Assembly (NCBI GenBank): GCA_041572755.1
Contig: JBFFRY010000027.1
Location: forward strand, 1-32,821
DNA from: JBFELU01 sp041572755
Lineage (GTDB): Bacteria; Actinomycetota; Acidimicrobiia; Spongiisociales; UBA11373
Direction of reading: 5' to 3'
DNA: 32,821 bases
In this document: positions 32,675-32,821 of the stretch, piece after piece
How the letters are laid out: each line of letters opens with the position of its first letter
Numbering within the stretch: position 1 is the first letter of the stretch
Program-made: the position numbers and the translations under genes
The notes under the pieces: model-generated
Told to the model about the DNA's origin: nothing
The model's input: only the letters and a program-made list of their open reading frames with translations
Databases searched by the model: none

Positions 32675-32821
32675 TCAGAGCTCTGGTGCTCCGGCGGTGA
32701 TCCACTCGCGCAGCATCGCCAGCAAGTCGGCATCCAACTGAGCCGGGTGCCCACCGCCCTCCATCTTGACGACGATCGCCGAGCCATCGGGATCTCCGGG
32801 AACGATGCCCGTTCCCGACCC
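32675..32821 (-). CDS. C-terminal end of a probable cytochrome c (partial)
   Basis: 48 residues in an open frame running in from the right edge to a TGA at 32677-32675, too short to stand out as a gene by length. The sequence TGIVPGDPDGSAIVVK followed by MLREWITAGAPEL is the same C-terminal pattern as in the di-heme protein (VVVPGDADASLL...IDWINAGAP) and the fused hepta-heme protein (VVIPGDPEGSNL...LDWIAAGAF). In both of those it follows a CHGxxGGW heme site. A cytochrome is therefore likely, but the heme motif lies outside the window. Confidence 0.6.
   Translation of the reverse strand, partial: GSGTGIVPGDPDGSAIVVKMEGGGHPAQLDADLLAMLREWITAGAPEL

Noticed and set aside
1..32821. CRISPR arrays, tRNA/rRNA genes, insertion sequences, integrase or attachment sites
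   Set aside because: None seen: no regularly spaced direct repeats, no tRNA-like cloverleaf noticed in gaps, and no transposase or integrase motifs.

Overview
The window is GC-rich DNA with densely packed genes, frequent 4-bp start/stop overlaps (ATGA, GTGA) and several GTG/TTG starts. Exported proteins carry threonine-rich linkers of the TTTT-type and DosR-like palindromes occur upstream of operons. Together these suggest an actinobacterium, possibly Acidimicrobiia-like; the lineage is an inference because no rRNA or tRNA is present.

Layout. (1) 1-4189: housekeeping and amino-acid/folate genes: the 3' end of a probable argH, a DUF1353 protein, and a minus-strand operon of a PabB-PabC fusion, a fold-type IV aminotransferase and a sulfotransferase-like gene. 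(2) 4428-16787: a co-directional Wood-Ljungdahl carbonyl-branch cluster: HMA-like protein, cooS (CO dehydrogenase), acsB (acetyl-CoA synthase), acsD and acsC (corrinoid iron-sulfur protein), a RACo/AcsV-like reductive activator, acsE (methyltransferase), two CooC-type nickel-insertion ATPases and a DUF166 protein. The metal ligands of clusters B, C, D and A can be read directly and are intact. No methyl-branch genes (fhs, folD, metF, fdh) lie in the window. (3) 16901-18507: a small membrane protein and a membrane-anchored PQQ-type sugar dehydrogenase homologue. (4) 18564-24035 (minus): a quinone-linked module of ferredoxin-type protein, NrfD-type membrane protein, di-heme protein and hexa-heme protein, with no catalytic molybdopterin subunit. 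(5) 24386-26572: a duplicated deca-heme lipoprotein with EF-hand-like loops. (6) 26666-27619: a DMT transporter. (7) 27690-30915: a b6-type Rieske/cytochrome b complex whose subunit IV is fused to seven c-heme sites. (8) 30981-32821 (minus): a NapC/NirT-type hepta-heme protein and the tail of another cytochrome.

Working model (inference): CO or acetyl-CoA oxidation/synthesis in the cytoplasm is connected through menaquinone to a very heme-rich export chain, with 32 c-type heme sites in five complete proteins. Palindromes resembling the DosR/DevR box (GGGACT-WW-AGTCCC) occur upstream of the acs-coo cluster, on both sides of the divergent region between the NrfD module and the deca-heme gene, and more weakly upstream of the NapC/NirT gene. 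This suggests one redox- or gas-responsive regulon joining carbon and electron-transfer modules.
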